Assembly (NCBI GenBank): GCA_900551155.1
Contig: URVA01000022.1
Location: 1-16,735 of the forward strand
Direction of reading: 5' to 3'
DNA from: an uncultured Eggerthella sp.
GTDB lineage: Bacteria; Actinomycetota; Coriobacteriia; Coriobacteriales; Eggerthellaceae
DNA: 16,735 nt
The position numbers were made by a program, and so were the translations under genes. Positions within the stretch are counted from its first letter, which is position 1. Each line of letters begins with the position of its first letter. Below, one piece after another: positions 6,413-14,001 of the stretch. The notes below the pieces were generated by a model. It saw only the letters and a program-made list of their open reading frames with translations. It did not search any database and was not told the DNA's origin.

Positions 6413-7633
6413 GTGGAATATAGCGCTGGTCGCACCAAATTAGCTACGGTTGCTTTGGTAACGGTTGGATTTGCCCTAGGCTTTGCCGAATTTATTGTTA
6501 TTGGCATTACGCCTGATATTGCAGAAATTTACAACATTCCTCTTTCAGATGCAGGTAACCTTGTAGGTTATTTTGCCGTTGCCTATGCAGTGTCAACGCC
6601 GATTATCGTGCTTTCGACAGGTAGGTTTAGGCGCTTTCCGCTGTTCGTTATCTTCCTTGCGGTATTCAATATAGGTAACCTGCTTGCAATTCTGGCACCA
6701 AGCTATGAAGTGCTTATGTTGGCGCGTATTTGTACTGCAATCGTTTCGGGTGTAACGCTTTCTACGGTTATGACCTTTATCAACGACATCATTCCGCAGG
6801 ATCAGGCACCGCGCATTATTTCGTTTGTGTATGCGGGTTTTTCGGTTGCGAGTGTTTTGGGCACTCCTATTGGTACGCTGCTATCCGATGCCTTCGGTAT
6901 TAAGTCCGCCTTTATTGCGGTAGAAGCAGTGGCACTTTTTGTGACGGTGCTTTTGCTGATTTCGGTTCCTCGTTCGGGATCGACTGACGTTTCATCGAGC
7001 GTGCGCGAGCAGCTGGTTATCCTGAAAGATCGTCGTATCATTTTGGTACTGGTTATGAAGGCCTTTGGTATGGCGGCAACCTATGTGTTCTATGTATATG
7101 TAACGCCTATTCTGGAAGATTCGGTAGGGCTTTCGGTTTGGATGGTAAGTCTGGTGCTGTTCTTCTATGGCGGTGCCACAATTGTATCCAACTTGGGCAG
7201 TGGCTCCCTCGCGCAGCGCTACGGTTTGGGTAAGCTGCCTTTGATGTTTGCTCTGCAGGCGGTAGTTCTGGCACTTTTGGGATTGAGTTTGGCTTCGGGC
7301 GATACCATGTTATGCATTATTAATGTGGTGCTAACGGGTGTGTTTATTTACCACATGAATGCGCCTTTACAGTCGTATTTGTTGCAAGTTTCCGCAAAGG
7401 ACTATCCCCGTGCTTTAACGTTGGCATCTGCTGTTATGCCAACCTCATCCGACATCGGCATTGCAACTGGTTCCTTTATGGGTGGTGTCGTTGCTACAAA
7501 TTTGGGCTTTGCATGGTCTGGTCCAATTGGCGCTTTGCTTGCGGTAGTTTCTGTTGTTGCTGCCTTTATGATTTTGCAGCCAGAAAGCCGCATGGGCGGA
7601 TCACTTCGTTCGCGCCTTCGTCGCAAAAACTAG
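6413..7633 (+). CDS. MFS efflux transporter (DHA1, AraJ/PbuE-like)
   Basis: This is a 406-residue inner-membrane transporter with 12 hydrophobic segments, the length and layout of the DHA1 efflux proteins such as AraJ, YdhP or PbuE. The N-terminal TVGFALGFAEFIVIGITPDIA is typical of that group. The motif-A loop between helices 2 and 3 is degenerate (STGRFRRFPL), and helix 5 has VASVLGTPIGTLLSD, close to the family's motif C. The start is GTG at 6413 with AAAGGACGG five bases upstream. It follows tetR in the same direction but behind a terminator, so it is expressed by readthrough or from a promoter upstream of that hairpin. Exported compound unknown; sugars, purines or drugs are all possible for this group. 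Confidence 0.88.
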   Translation: MEYSAGRTKLATVALVTVGFALGFAEFIVIGITPDIAEIYNIPLSDAGNLVGYFAVAYAVSTPIIVLSTGRFRRFPLFVIFLAVFNIGNLLAILAPSYEVLMLARICTAIVSGVTLSTVMTFINDIIPQDQAPRIISFVYAGFSVASVLGTPIGTLLSDAFGIKSAFIAVEAVALFVTVLLLISVPRSGSTDVSSSVREQLVILKDRRIILVLVMKAFGMAATYVFYVYVTPILEDSVGLSVWMVSLVLFFYGGATIVSNLGSGSLAQRYGLGKLPLMFALQAVVLALLGLSLASGDTMLCIINVVLTGVFIYHMNAPLQSYLLQVSAKDYPRALTLASAVMPTSSDIGIATGSFMGGVVATNLGFAWSGPIGALLAVVSVVAAFMILQPESRMGGSLRSRLRRKN

Positions 7634-7646
7634 CAGCATAAAACAC

Positions 7647-7674
7647 GATGGTGCACAAAATTATGTGCACCATC
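7647..7674. terminator. Hairpin between convergent MFS and CoA-transferase genes
   Basis: GATGGTGCACA (7647-7657) and TGTGCACCATC (7664-7674) form a perfect 11-base stem with a six-base loop. On the minus strand it is followed by CGTGTTTTATG, so it best serves the CoA-transferase; on the plus strand it lacks a T tract. Confidence 0.65.
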
Positions 7675-7720
7675 TCATCGAAGAATCTGAAGAGTCTATC
7701 GTGTCGCAGAAAATACGAGC

Positions 7721-9052
7721 TTAGTACAAAATACCGAGCTTCTTAGCCTCGTAAGTAAGTTCATCGCGGAAATCAGGATGCGCGATATTGATCAAGCGTT
7801 GTGCTCGGGTGGGAATATCTGCCCAGCGAAGATCGGCAACGCCATATTCAGTAACAACATACTGCAAATCGTTACGCAGAGAAGTGATGGCACTACCAGG
7901 AGTTAGCGTGGGAACAATCTTGGAAACATCACCTTTCTTGGTATGAGCAACGCTAGTAACAGCAATAAAGCCACGTCCGTTTTTGGAGTTCTTTACGCCG
8001 CGCACAAAGTCAAACTGGCCGCCACTTGCAGAGTATTGGCGCGGGCCAATACTTTCTGCGCAAACTTGTCCCGTAAGATCAATGCTTACCGCAGTGTTTA
8101 CCGAAACCAAGTTGTCGTTTTGTGCGATATTGACGGGATTGCATACGGTTTCGTATGAGCAGTAGTACATATCGGGGTTGTCGTTAATAAAGTCGTACAA
8201 ACGCTGAGTACCTGTAGAATAGCCACCTACAGAAACACCAGGCATATAATTCTTGCGCGAATTGTCGATGACACCTTTCATTTGCAATTGCACAAACGCA
8301 TCGGAAAACATTTCGGTGAATACGCCAAGGTGCTGTTTGCAATCCAGACCTGCGGCAATAGCATTAATGATGCCGCCAATACCCAGCTGAATACAGTCGC
8401 CGTCGTTTACGCGATCAACAATTAGTTTGGCAACCTTCACTTCTTCAGGGGTAGGTGCGGGCGTTACGATGTCTTCAAGTAGTTCGTCTTGCACAAAGAA
8501 GGCATCAATATCGTCAACGTGATAGTTATGGGAATCGCCAAAGACGCGAGGCAGGCGTGTGTTTATTTGAGCGATGATGTGCTTGGCGCCGCGTAGTGCT
8601 CCCTGTTCGAATCCAAGAGGACCAATGTTGCAATATCCCTGATCGTTAGGTGGGGTCATCTGAACTACCGCATAGTCAAGACCAATTTCTTCCAGCATGC
8701 GATTAGTGTCAGAAAAATGAACGGGAATATGCGTTACGCAGCGAGATCCATTAGCAAATCCTGTGCGTTCATTGGGTCCTGCGAAATAGGTGTGGTAACG
8801 GAACTGATCTGGAGTTACATCCATATCGGCGAAGGTGATATCTCCATTCATGTAGTTGCCATACATGTCTACGCCAACAAGGTTGCCGCTTTTTATACGC
8901 GCAAGGAGCTCATTGATAATTGTGGTAGGTACATGAAGACCGCCCATATATATTTTCTGATTTTGACCAGCGCTGTTTCTACCTGTTAAATGTTGCTCAA
9001 AAACCTGATCAAGTGTGATTTGTTTACGTTCATAGTCCTGTTGCCAGTTCAT
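7721..9052 (-). CDS. Acetyl-CoA hydrolase/transferase family (4-hydroxybutyrate- or butyryl-CoA:acetate CoA-transferase-like)
   Basis: This 443-residue cytosolic enzyme moves CoA between short-chain acids, typically from an acyl-CoA to acetate. Family marks are GIGG (about 224-227), the glutamate of FTEMFSDAF (E247, the residue that forms the glutamyl-CoA intermediate in the family), SGGQFDF (343-349) and VTEYGVADLRW (400-410). Length fits the 4-hydroxybutyrate/butyryl CoA-transferases rather than the longer succinyl-CoA:acetate type. The start at 9052 is chosen because AGGAG lies six bases upstream; another in-frame ATG at 9070 has a poorer site and would add six residues. It is divergent from citrate synthase, with which it would share the acetyl-CoA pool. 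A 6-base inverted repeat lies 28-44 bases upstream. Exact acyl substrate not determined. Confidence 0.9.
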   Translation of the reverse strand: MNWQQDYERKQITLDQVFEQHLTGRNSAGQNQKIYMGGLHVPTTIINELLARIKSGNLVGVDMYGNYMNGDITFADMDVTPDQFRYHTYFAGPNERTGFANGSRCVTHIPVHFSDTNRMLEEIGLDYAVVQMTPPNDQGYCNIGPLGFEQGALRGAKHIIAQINTRLPRVFGDSHNYHVDDIDAFFVQDELLEDIVTPAPTPEEVKVAKLIVDRVNDGDCIQLGIGGIINAIAAGLDCKQHLGVFTEMFSDAFVQLQMKGVIDNSRKNYMPGVSVGGYSTGTQRLYDFINDNPDMYYCSYETVCNPVNIAQNDNLVSVNTAVSIDLTGQVCAESIGPRQYSASGGQFDFVRGVKNSKNGRGFIAVTSVAHTKKGDVSKIVPTLTPGSAITSLRNDLQYVVTEYGVADLRWADIPTRAQRLINIAHPDFRDELTYEAKKLGILY

Positions 9053-9079
9053 GGATTTCTCCTGACTCATACTGCCCCT

Positions 9080-9099
9080 ACTAAGGTGTACTTAGTTAT
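9080..9099 (-). promoter_or_regulatory. ACTAAG inverted repeat upstream of CoA-transferase
   Basis: ACTAAG-GTGTA-CTTAGT (9080-9096) is a perfect inverted repeat; read on the minus strand it begins ATAACTAAG. The same nine-base CTTAGTTAT (9091-9099) occurs in the promoter at 13853-13861. An operator overlapping or adjoining the -10 region is likely; no clear -35 is seen. Confidence 0.5.
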
Positions 9100-9464
9100 T
9101 TCCCCTAAAGAAAAGTGTATCACGGGAATCAGTTACAAAGGGAACTTAGCTGCAAGAGTTGCAGGCTCAGAGCGTGCCTGCTTGAGTAACAATTTGATTG
9201 CAAGCTACCGTTCGTCTCTATATCGAAACACATGCGAAACCTTATCGCTTTAGTTCGGTGTAGAATTGAATCTCGCTAAAAATCGTAATTAAGTCAGTAA
9301 TCGGTAAAGTTTGTAATTGATTGAACTTGCAATTGGTGCGTCGGCAGGTTTGTACGGCCAGCGCGCAAACTCGTAAGCAAACACGCTGAAAAGACGGGGC
9401 GGGATCATCCAGAAATGTGGGTGCCGCATCGAAAGACGCAAGAGTCGCGCCGAAAGGAATTTTC
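9100..9464. promoter_or_regulatory. Intergenic region between CoA-transferase and citrate synthase
   Basis: I see no gene here. CTGCAA-GAG-TTGCAG (9150-9164) and GCAGGC/GCCTGC (9161-9166 with 9176-9181) are two hairpins that share bases and exclude each other. GTAATT/C occurs at 9285, 9297 and 9313 in an AT-rich stretch that may hold the citrate synthase promoter; TAGAAT at 9261-9266 is a possible -10. CAGCG/CGCTG could close a hairpin in the 3' part. No known riboswitch core is recognised. Confidence 0.35.
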
Positions 9465-10802
9465 ATGGAAGAACGTAAGCTTTCCTTGTACGACAACATC
9501 ACTAAAGTAAATTCCGTCGATCCAGAATTATATGAACGCTATCCCGTCAAACGTGGTCTTCGCAATAGCGACGGCTCTGGTGTAATTGCGGGTATTACCA
9601 ATATCTCTAATGTACATGGTTACATGATGAGCGAAGGTGATAAAATCGCCGACGAAGGAAAGCTGACGCTTCGTGGATACGATTTGTACGATCTTTTGAG
9701 TGGTGATGAAGACAAGCGCTTCCGCTATGAAGAGATTGCATACCTATTGCTCATGGGTGATTTGCCCACGCAAGACCAGCTCGATTTTTTCATTTCTCGC
9801 TTAGATGCGCATCGCGAATTGCCCGATGGCTTTACGGCTTCTAAGATTATGGGCACCCCTTCGCGCGACATCATGAATTTGCTTGCTCGTTCGGTATTGG
9901 TACTTTATGCAGATGATCCCAAAGCCGAAGACCGCAGCTACGAGCATGAAATTTCTACGGCGGTTACGCTTATTTCGCGTTTGCCGCGCATTATGGTACT
10001 TGCTTACTATGCAAAGCAGGCTGCATTCAATGGGCAGTCTATGATTATGCATCGTTTTGTTCCTGGTGAATCCACTGCGGAAACCATTCTTTCCATGTTG
10101 CGTCCCGATCGTCACTACACCGCAGAAGAAGCACACATGCTCGACATCATGATGTGTTTGCATGCTGAGCACGGTGGCGGTAACAACTCCACGTTCACCT
10201 GTCGTGTTTTGTCTTCGTCTGACACTGATCCTTACTCTGCCTATGCAGGTGCTATTGGTTCTTTGAAGGGTTCCAAACATGGTGGCGCAAATCATCAGGT
10301 ATTGGCAATGCAGAAGGAAATCAAGGAAAACGTTTCTGACTGGGAAAACGAAGACGAAGTAGCGTCGTATATTGCCAAGATTGTTAATAAAGAAGCCTTT
10401 GACCACACCGGCCTTATTTACGGTATGGGTCATGCGGTTTATACCAAATCGGATCCACGCGCCGTTGTTTTGAAGAAGTTCGCCACCAAAATGGCAGAGG
10501 GCACTGAATTTGAGGCGGAATTGAATCTACTCAAGCTTATCGAACGCATTAGCCCCGAGGTTATTTTGCGTGAAAAGGGAACCAAGAAAGACATGTGCGC
10601 AAACGTGGATATGTATTCTGGCTTCGTATATTCCTTGCTGGGTATTCCGACTGATCTTATTACGCCGCTGTTTGCGTGTTCGCGTATGGCGGGCTGGGCA
10701 GCGCATCGCTTCGAGGAACTGGTAAGCGGCAAACGTATTATTCGTCCTGCTTACAAGACAGGCATGAAGCCACGTGAATACAAGCCCATTGAAGAGCGCT
10801 AG
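9465..10802 (+). CDS. gltA: Citrate synthase
   Basis: This enzyme condenses oxaloacetate with acetyl-CoA to citrate, opening the oxidative branch toward 2-oxoglutarate and glutamate. The 445-residue protein shows H236 in HAEHGGGN, H272 in KHGGANHQ, H323 in GMGHAVY with PR (331-332), and D382 in NVDMYSG, i.e. the catalytic His/His/Asp set and its arginine neighbours. It has an N-terminal extension of ~60 residues before the conserved GLTLRGYD-like stretch (KLTLRGYDLYDLL), as in the longer citrate synthases of anaerobic Gram-positives. ATG at 9465 follows AAAGGA by seven bases; the frame is open back to a GTG at 9417, but no ribosome site supports that. It stands alone, divergent from the CoA-transferase, without other TCA-cycle genes in view. 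Confidence 0.95.
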   Translation: MEERKLSLYDNITKVNSVDPELYERYPVKRGLRNSDGSGVIAGITNISNVHGYMMSEGDKIADEGKLTLRGYDLYDLLSGDEDKRFRYEEIAYLLLMGDLPTQDQLDFFISRLDAHRELPDGFTASKIMGTPSRDIMNLLARSVLVLYADDPKAEDRSYEHEISTAVTLISRLPRIMVLAYYAKQAAFNGQSMIMHRFVPGESTAETILSMLRPDRHYTAEEAHMLDIMMCLHAEHGGGNNSTFTCRVLSSSDTDPYSAYAGAIGSLKGSKHGGANHQVLAMQKEIKENVSDWENEDEVASYIAKIVNKEAFDHTGLIYGMGHAVYTKSDPRAVVLKKFATKMAEGTEFEAELNLLKLIERISPEVILREKGTKKDMCANVDMYSGFVYSLLGIPTDLITPLFACSRMAGWAAHRFEELVSGKRIIRPAYKTGMKPREYKPIEER

Positions 10803-10812
10803 AAAAAGTCTG

Positions 10813-10836
10813 ACGCGCGTCGGATTCGGCGCGCGT
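10813..10836 (+). terminator. GC-rich hairpin after citrate synthase
   Basis: ACGCGCG pairs with CGCGCGT, extended inward by TCGG/TTCGG pairing, 11 bases past the stop codon. The T tract is weak (TTGTG), so termination may be partial. Confidence 0.55.
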
Positions 10837-10954
10837 TGTGCGCGTTGCTAGGGTAGCCAAGCTTTTAAATCGTTCTAGAATGCTAACGATTGTTGCAACT
10901 TGCCAAAAGTCCAAAGCATCTTTAAGCCCTTTAAAACTCACTAAAACTGCCTGC

Positions 10955-10982
10955 TTGAGCAGTGTTCGCGATTTGCTATGAT
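10955..10982 (+). promoter_or_regulatory. Sigma-70-type promoter of pyrE
   Basis: TTGAGC (10955-10960), a 16-base spacer, and TATGAT (10977-10982) preceded by TG at the extended -10 position. Transcription would start near 10989, about 39 bases before pyrE. Confidence 0.75.
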
Positions 10983-11027
10983 GGTGAAGCTGGTTAGTGC
11001 GATTTTATAACGAGAAAAGGGGCGCCC

Positions 11028-11708
11028 ATGGAAGCCTATAAGCAGGAATTTATCGAATTTATGGTAGAAAGCCAGGTTCTGAAATTTGGCGAGTTTACCT
11101 TAAAGAGTGGGCGTAAGTCCCCGTTTTTCATGAACGCAGGCGCTTATGTAACGGGCGGTCAGCTTAAGCGTTTAGGCGAATACTATGCTCGTGCCATTCA
11201 CGACAACTTCGGTTTGGATTTTGATGTAGTTTTTGGCCCTGCATACAAGGGTATTCCGTTGGCGGTAGTAACAGCTATTGCACTTGAAGAGCTCTATGGC
11301 AAAGAAGTACGTTATTGCTCAAACCGCAAGGAAGTGAAGGATCACGGCGCCGATGCGGGTAACCTCTTGGGTTCCGAGCTTCATGATGGCGACCGTGTGG
11401 TTATGGTAGAAGATGTTACCACTTCAGGTAAGTCTATCGATGAGACCTATCCTATCTTGAAGGCAGCCGCCGATGTTGACGTAAAGGGCCTGATCGTTTC
11501 CTTGAATCGTATGGAAGTAGGCAAGGGCGGTGTTGTTACTGCTCAGCAAGAAGTGCAGGAAAAATATGGCTTCCCTGTAGCATCTATCGTAAGCATGGCT
11601 GAAGTTACCGAAATGCTCTACAACCACGAAGTTCAGGGCAAGGTTGTTATTGATGACGATATCAAAGCAGCGCTTGATGCCTATTACGAACAGTATGGTG
11701 TGAAGTAG
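11028..11708 (+). CDS. pyrE: Orotate phosphoribosyltransferase
   Basis: This enzyme joins orotate to PRPP to form orotidine 5'-phosphate in de novo pyrimidine synthesis. The 226-residue protein has the PRPP-binding motif VVMVEDVTTSGKS at 124-136, the FGPAYKGIPLA loop (69-79) and the flexible NRKEVKDHG loop (99-107) that closes over the active site; KFGEFTLKSGRKSP near the N-terminus binds orotate. Length fits bacterial PyrE. AGAAAAGGGGCG precedes the ATG at good distance, and a clear promoter lies 45 bases upstream. It is detached from other pyr genes, which are not in this window. No PyrR-binding leader or attenuator is seen between promoter and start, so regulation of this copy is not evident. 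Confidence 0.96.
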   Translation: MEAYKQEFIEFMVESQVLKFGEFTLKSGRKSPFFMNAGAYVTGGQLKRLGEYYARAIHDNFGLDFDVVFGPAYKGIPLAVVTAIALEELYGKEVRYCSNRKEVKDHGADAGNLLGSELHDGDRVVMVEDVTTSGKSIDETYPILKAAADVDVKGLIVSLNRMEVGKGGVVTAQQEVQEKYGFPVASIVSMAEVTEMLYNHEVQGKVVIDDDIKAALDAYYEQYGVK

Positions 11709-11755
11709 CGATTTTTCTCTGTATTGCTTTTGTATTAAAACGTAAAACTTTCTTT

Positions 11756-11784
11756 AAGAGTCCGCACATATTGTGTGGACTCTT
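11756..11784 (+). terminator. Hairpin after pyrE
   Basis: AAGAGTCC-G-CAC and GTG-T-GGACTCTT form a 12-pair stem with loop ATATT. It is followed by GACGTTGTG, not a T tract, though the minus strand has one. Its 3' arm overlaps the -35 box of the next promoter by two bases. Confidence 0.55.
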
Positions 11785-11813
11785 GACGTTGTGTCACTTA
11801 AAAGTAATATTAC
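11783..11813 (+). promoter_or_regulatory. Promoter of the aldo-keto reductase with palindromic -10
   Basis: TTGACG (11783-11788), 16-base spacer, TAATAT (11805-11810). The -10 lies inside the perfect palindrome GTAATATTAC (11804-11813), a possible repressor site. Confidence 0.75.
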
Positions 11814-11843
11814 GTACAGAATGAAATTAAAAGGAGCCCAACT

Positions 11844-12968
11844 ATGACAAATTTACTTGAGACACCAAAGCTTGGTTTTGGTTGTATGCGTCTTCCTTTA
11901 ACGGATCCTAATGATCAAACTTCAATTGACCTTGATCAGTTCAAGGCAATGGTCGATACCTTTATGGAAGCGGGCGGTACGTATTTTGATACGGCGTATG
12001 TTTACCATGAAGGCACTTCAGAAATTGCAGTACGTGAAGCATTGGTAAAGCGTTATCCTCGTGATTCATTCACTATTGCTACCAAATGCTTGGCATGGGC
12101 ACAGCCCGATGCCGAATCTGCAAAAGCTTGTTTGGATACTTCCCTTGAGCGTCTCGGTGTTGATTACGTCGATTTCTACTTGCTCCACAATGTAGGCGGC
12201 GTTCGCACAAAGAAATTTGACGAATACGGCATGTGGGAGTGGGCTCAGCAGAAAAAAGACGAAGGTGTCATTAAGCATTTGGGCTTCTCTATGCATGATG
12301 GTGCCGATGCTCTTGAGGCTTTGCTAACCGAACATCCCAACATGGATTTTGTTCAGCTTCAGGTGAACTATCTTGACTGGGAAGATCCTGTAGTTGAAGC
12401 ACGCAAGTGCATGGAGGTCGCCGAAAAGCATGGTGTGCCCGTAGTTATCATGGAACCTGCTCGCGGTGGACGCTTGGCAAACTTGCCAGAACGCGGCAAG
12501 CAGATTCTGAAAGCCGCTGAACCTGAACTGAGTGAAGTTTCTTGGGCGTATCGCTTCTGCTATTTCTTGCCTAACGTTATTTCTGTTCTCTCAGGCATGT
12601 CTTCGCTTGATCAGGTTAAAGAAAATGTAGCTGAATGGAAGTCTGCAAAGCCTTTATCTGATGCTGATAAAAAGGTAGTTGAACAGGCACTAGAGGCGCT
12701 GCGTAGTGTAGGCATGATTGATTGCACGAATTGTCGCTACTGCGCTAAGGATTGCCCTGCGGGAGTAAAAATTCCAGAAATCATGTCTTTGATGAATCTG
12801 GAAAAGATGACGGAGGATCGTCAATTCGTTAAAGGCCTCTACGATTGGCAGGCTAAGGATGGTTACGCTTCGCAGTGCACCCAGTGCGGCAATTGCGAAG
12901 AAATGTGTCCTCAAGGTATTAACATCATCGAATTGCTCGAAGAAGCAGCTGACGCCTACGAAGACTAA
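11844..12968 (+). CDS. Aldo-keto reductase with C-terminal 4Fe-4S ferredoxin-like domain
   Basis: This is a 374-residue cytosolic oxidoreductase. The TIM-barrel part has the AKR catalytic set D49, Y54, K81 and H115, with GFGCMRLP at the start of strand 1 and MEPARGG near 203-209. The tail (about 290-374) carries two cysteine clusters, C294-x2-C297-x2-C300-x3-C304-P and C345-x2-C348-x2-C351-x3-C355-P, each of the form that binds a [4Fe-4S] cluster. This architecture is a known family, common in anaerobes and annotated as aldo/keto reductase with 4Fe-4S domain; electrons may come from ferredoxin rather than only NADPH. Its substrate is not known. AAAAGGAGCCC gives a strong ribosome site. It has its own promoter, and a strong terminator follows, so it is probably a single-gene unit. 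Confidence 0.92.
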   Translation: MTNLLETPKLGFGCMRLPLTDPNDQTSIDLDQFKAMVDTFMEAGGTYFDTAYVYHEGTSEIAVREALVKRYPRDSFTIATKCLAWAQPDAESAKACLDTSLERLGVDYVDFYLLHNVGGVRTKKFDEYGMWEWAQQKKDEGVIKHLGFSMHDGADALEALLTEHPNMDFVQLQVNYLDWEDPVVEARKCMEVAEKHGVPVVIMEPARGGRLANLPERGKQILKAAEPELSEVSWAYRFCYFLPNVISVLSGMSSLDQVKENVAEWKSAKPLSDADKKVVEQALEALRSVGMIDCTNCRYCAKDCPAGVKIPEIMSLMNLEKMTEDRQFVKGLYDWQAKDGYASQCTQCGNCEEMCPQGINIIELLEEAADAYED

Positions 12969-13049
12969 AGAGAACCAGTAGCGTCATTCAAAGTAGAACC
13001 AGCGATGTCACGCGAAGTAAATCAGTGGCATCGCGCGGATATCAAGTAC

Positions 13050-13084
13050 AAAAGCGGTCTCGTACAATGCGAGGACCGCTTTTT
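13050..13084. terminator. Bidirectional terminator between convergent genes
   Basis: AAAAGCGGTC-TCG and CGA-G-GACCGCTTTT form a long stem with a single bulge, with A tract on one side and T tract on the other. It ends the aldo-keto reductase on plus and the CmpB-type gene on minus, whose stop codon overlaps its edge. Confidence 0.88.
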
Positions 13085-13781
13085 ACATGCCGAGCCCACC
13101 CATGTTGTGGAAGCGTTTCTGCAACATGTCGGTGGGGTAGGCGTAATCGATATATTGCTCGAAGGCATTTTGCGGTGGAACGCCGCTCGAGCGATCATCG
13201 GTGCGAACTAAAACGCAGATAGTCATCACAATGTTGAGTACGAGAAACACTGAAAGCGCCGCAGTCAAAAACTGAAATATTTTGCTTTTCAGGTTTATAA
13301 AGCTAAAGCCTTTTTCGCATAACGGAAGTCCAATTTTCACCCAAAGGGTGCCCAGCGTTCCCCAGACAAGGGCATGAAACAGATCGGTTCTGCCATCGAA
13401 ATTAAAGGGATTGTTAAGGTAGCTCCACGCTACAATTCCGCCAAACGTTTCCATTGCCCAGCTGGCAAAATATTCAAGTCCGCCGCCTACGATTGCTCCT
13501 ATCGCAATGAGTACGAGAGGGTTTTTCTTTTGGAAAGGCTCCAAAATTAAAGTGAGTAGGACCGCAGCGGTGCCATAGATAGGGGAAAGGGGTCCCCAAA
13601 TAAAACCAGGGCGGCTTTCCCATTCGTTGAAAGCGAAGTAATGTTGAAGCGTTTCGCCAACAAGACCAACGAAAGACATTAGGAGAAAAATCCAAACCAG
13701 TTTGCTGAAGCTATCGCGAATATGGGTGCGTTCAGGCAAAAACGCGCTTGTTTCGCGATCAACGGCGGTGGCTTGATCCAT
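13083..13781 (-). CDS. Putative ABC transporter permease, CmpB type (membrane protein)
   Basis: This is a 232-residue integral membrane protein of the family Pfam names ABC-transporter type IV / CmpB. Its hallmark GFIWGPLSPIYG is at residues 59-70, preceded by FVGLVGETLQHYF in helix 1. Five to six hydrophobic segments are visible (about 28-48, 66-82, 89-115, 134-152, 164-190), with a polar C-terminal tail of ~40 residues. Despite the family name no ABC ATPase is nearby and the function is not established. AAGGAGGG lies seven bases before the ATG. The promoter candidate at 13857-13884 overlaps an inverted repeat. It is convergent with the aldo-keto reductase and divergent from the serine hydrolase. 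Confidence 0.85.
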   Translation of the reverse strand: MDQATAVDRETSAFLPERTHIRDSFSKLVWIFLLMSFVGLVGETLQHYFAFNEWESRPGFIWGPLSPIYGTAAVLLTLILEPFQKKNPLVLIAIGAIVGGGLEYFASWAMETFGGIVAWSYLNNPFNFDGRTDLFHALVWGTLGTLWVKIGLPLCEKGFSFINLKSKIFQFLTAALSVFLVLNIVMTICVLVRTDDRSSGVPPQNAFEQYIDYAYPTDMLQKRFHNMGGLGM

Positions 13782-13836
13782 ATTTCCCTCCTTGTGTAAA
13801 TCGTAGTGTTAGCGTGCATTCATTATTGTACTAAGC

Positions 13837-13884
13837 AACTAAGAGGGTTTAGCTTAGTTATAAACAAATAGGAAAAATGTACAA
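13837..13884 (-). promoter_or_regulatory. Promoter of CmpB-type gene with ACTAAG inverted repeat
   Basis: On the minus strand TTGTAC (13884-13879), 16-base spacer, TATAAC (13862-13857). AACTAAG (13837-13843) and CTTAGTT (13853-13859) form a perfect 7-base inverted repeat with a 9-base spacer that covers the -10 box. A further ACTAAG lies at 13830-13835. CTTAGTTAT at 13853-13861 matches the CoA-transferase promoter region. Confidence 0.55.
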
Positions 13885-13989
13885 CATTGTTCAATTATTG
13901 AGTCGCGCTCTACGAGGAAGATCTTTTGTCTTTACCTTCGAATCCGTTTCGTTTATGAAAACTTTCGATAGTTCCTTATAAGGGCGCGG

Positions 13990-13995
13990 TATTAT
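13990..13995 (+). promoter_or_regulatory. Possible -10 box of a leaderless transcript
   Basis: TATTAT ends six bases before the ATG at 14002. That is the spacing at which transcription would begin at or next to the start codon. No Shine-Dalgarno sequence is present upstream of this ATG, unlike the neighbouring genes. The -35 is poor. Confidence 0.4.
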
Positions 13996-14001
13996 TGCCT
14001 C

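Noticed and set aside
9801..10433. Minus-strand 210-codon frame inside citrate synthase
   Set aside because: It is antisense to the catalytic core of citrate synthase; open only by codon-bias shadowing.
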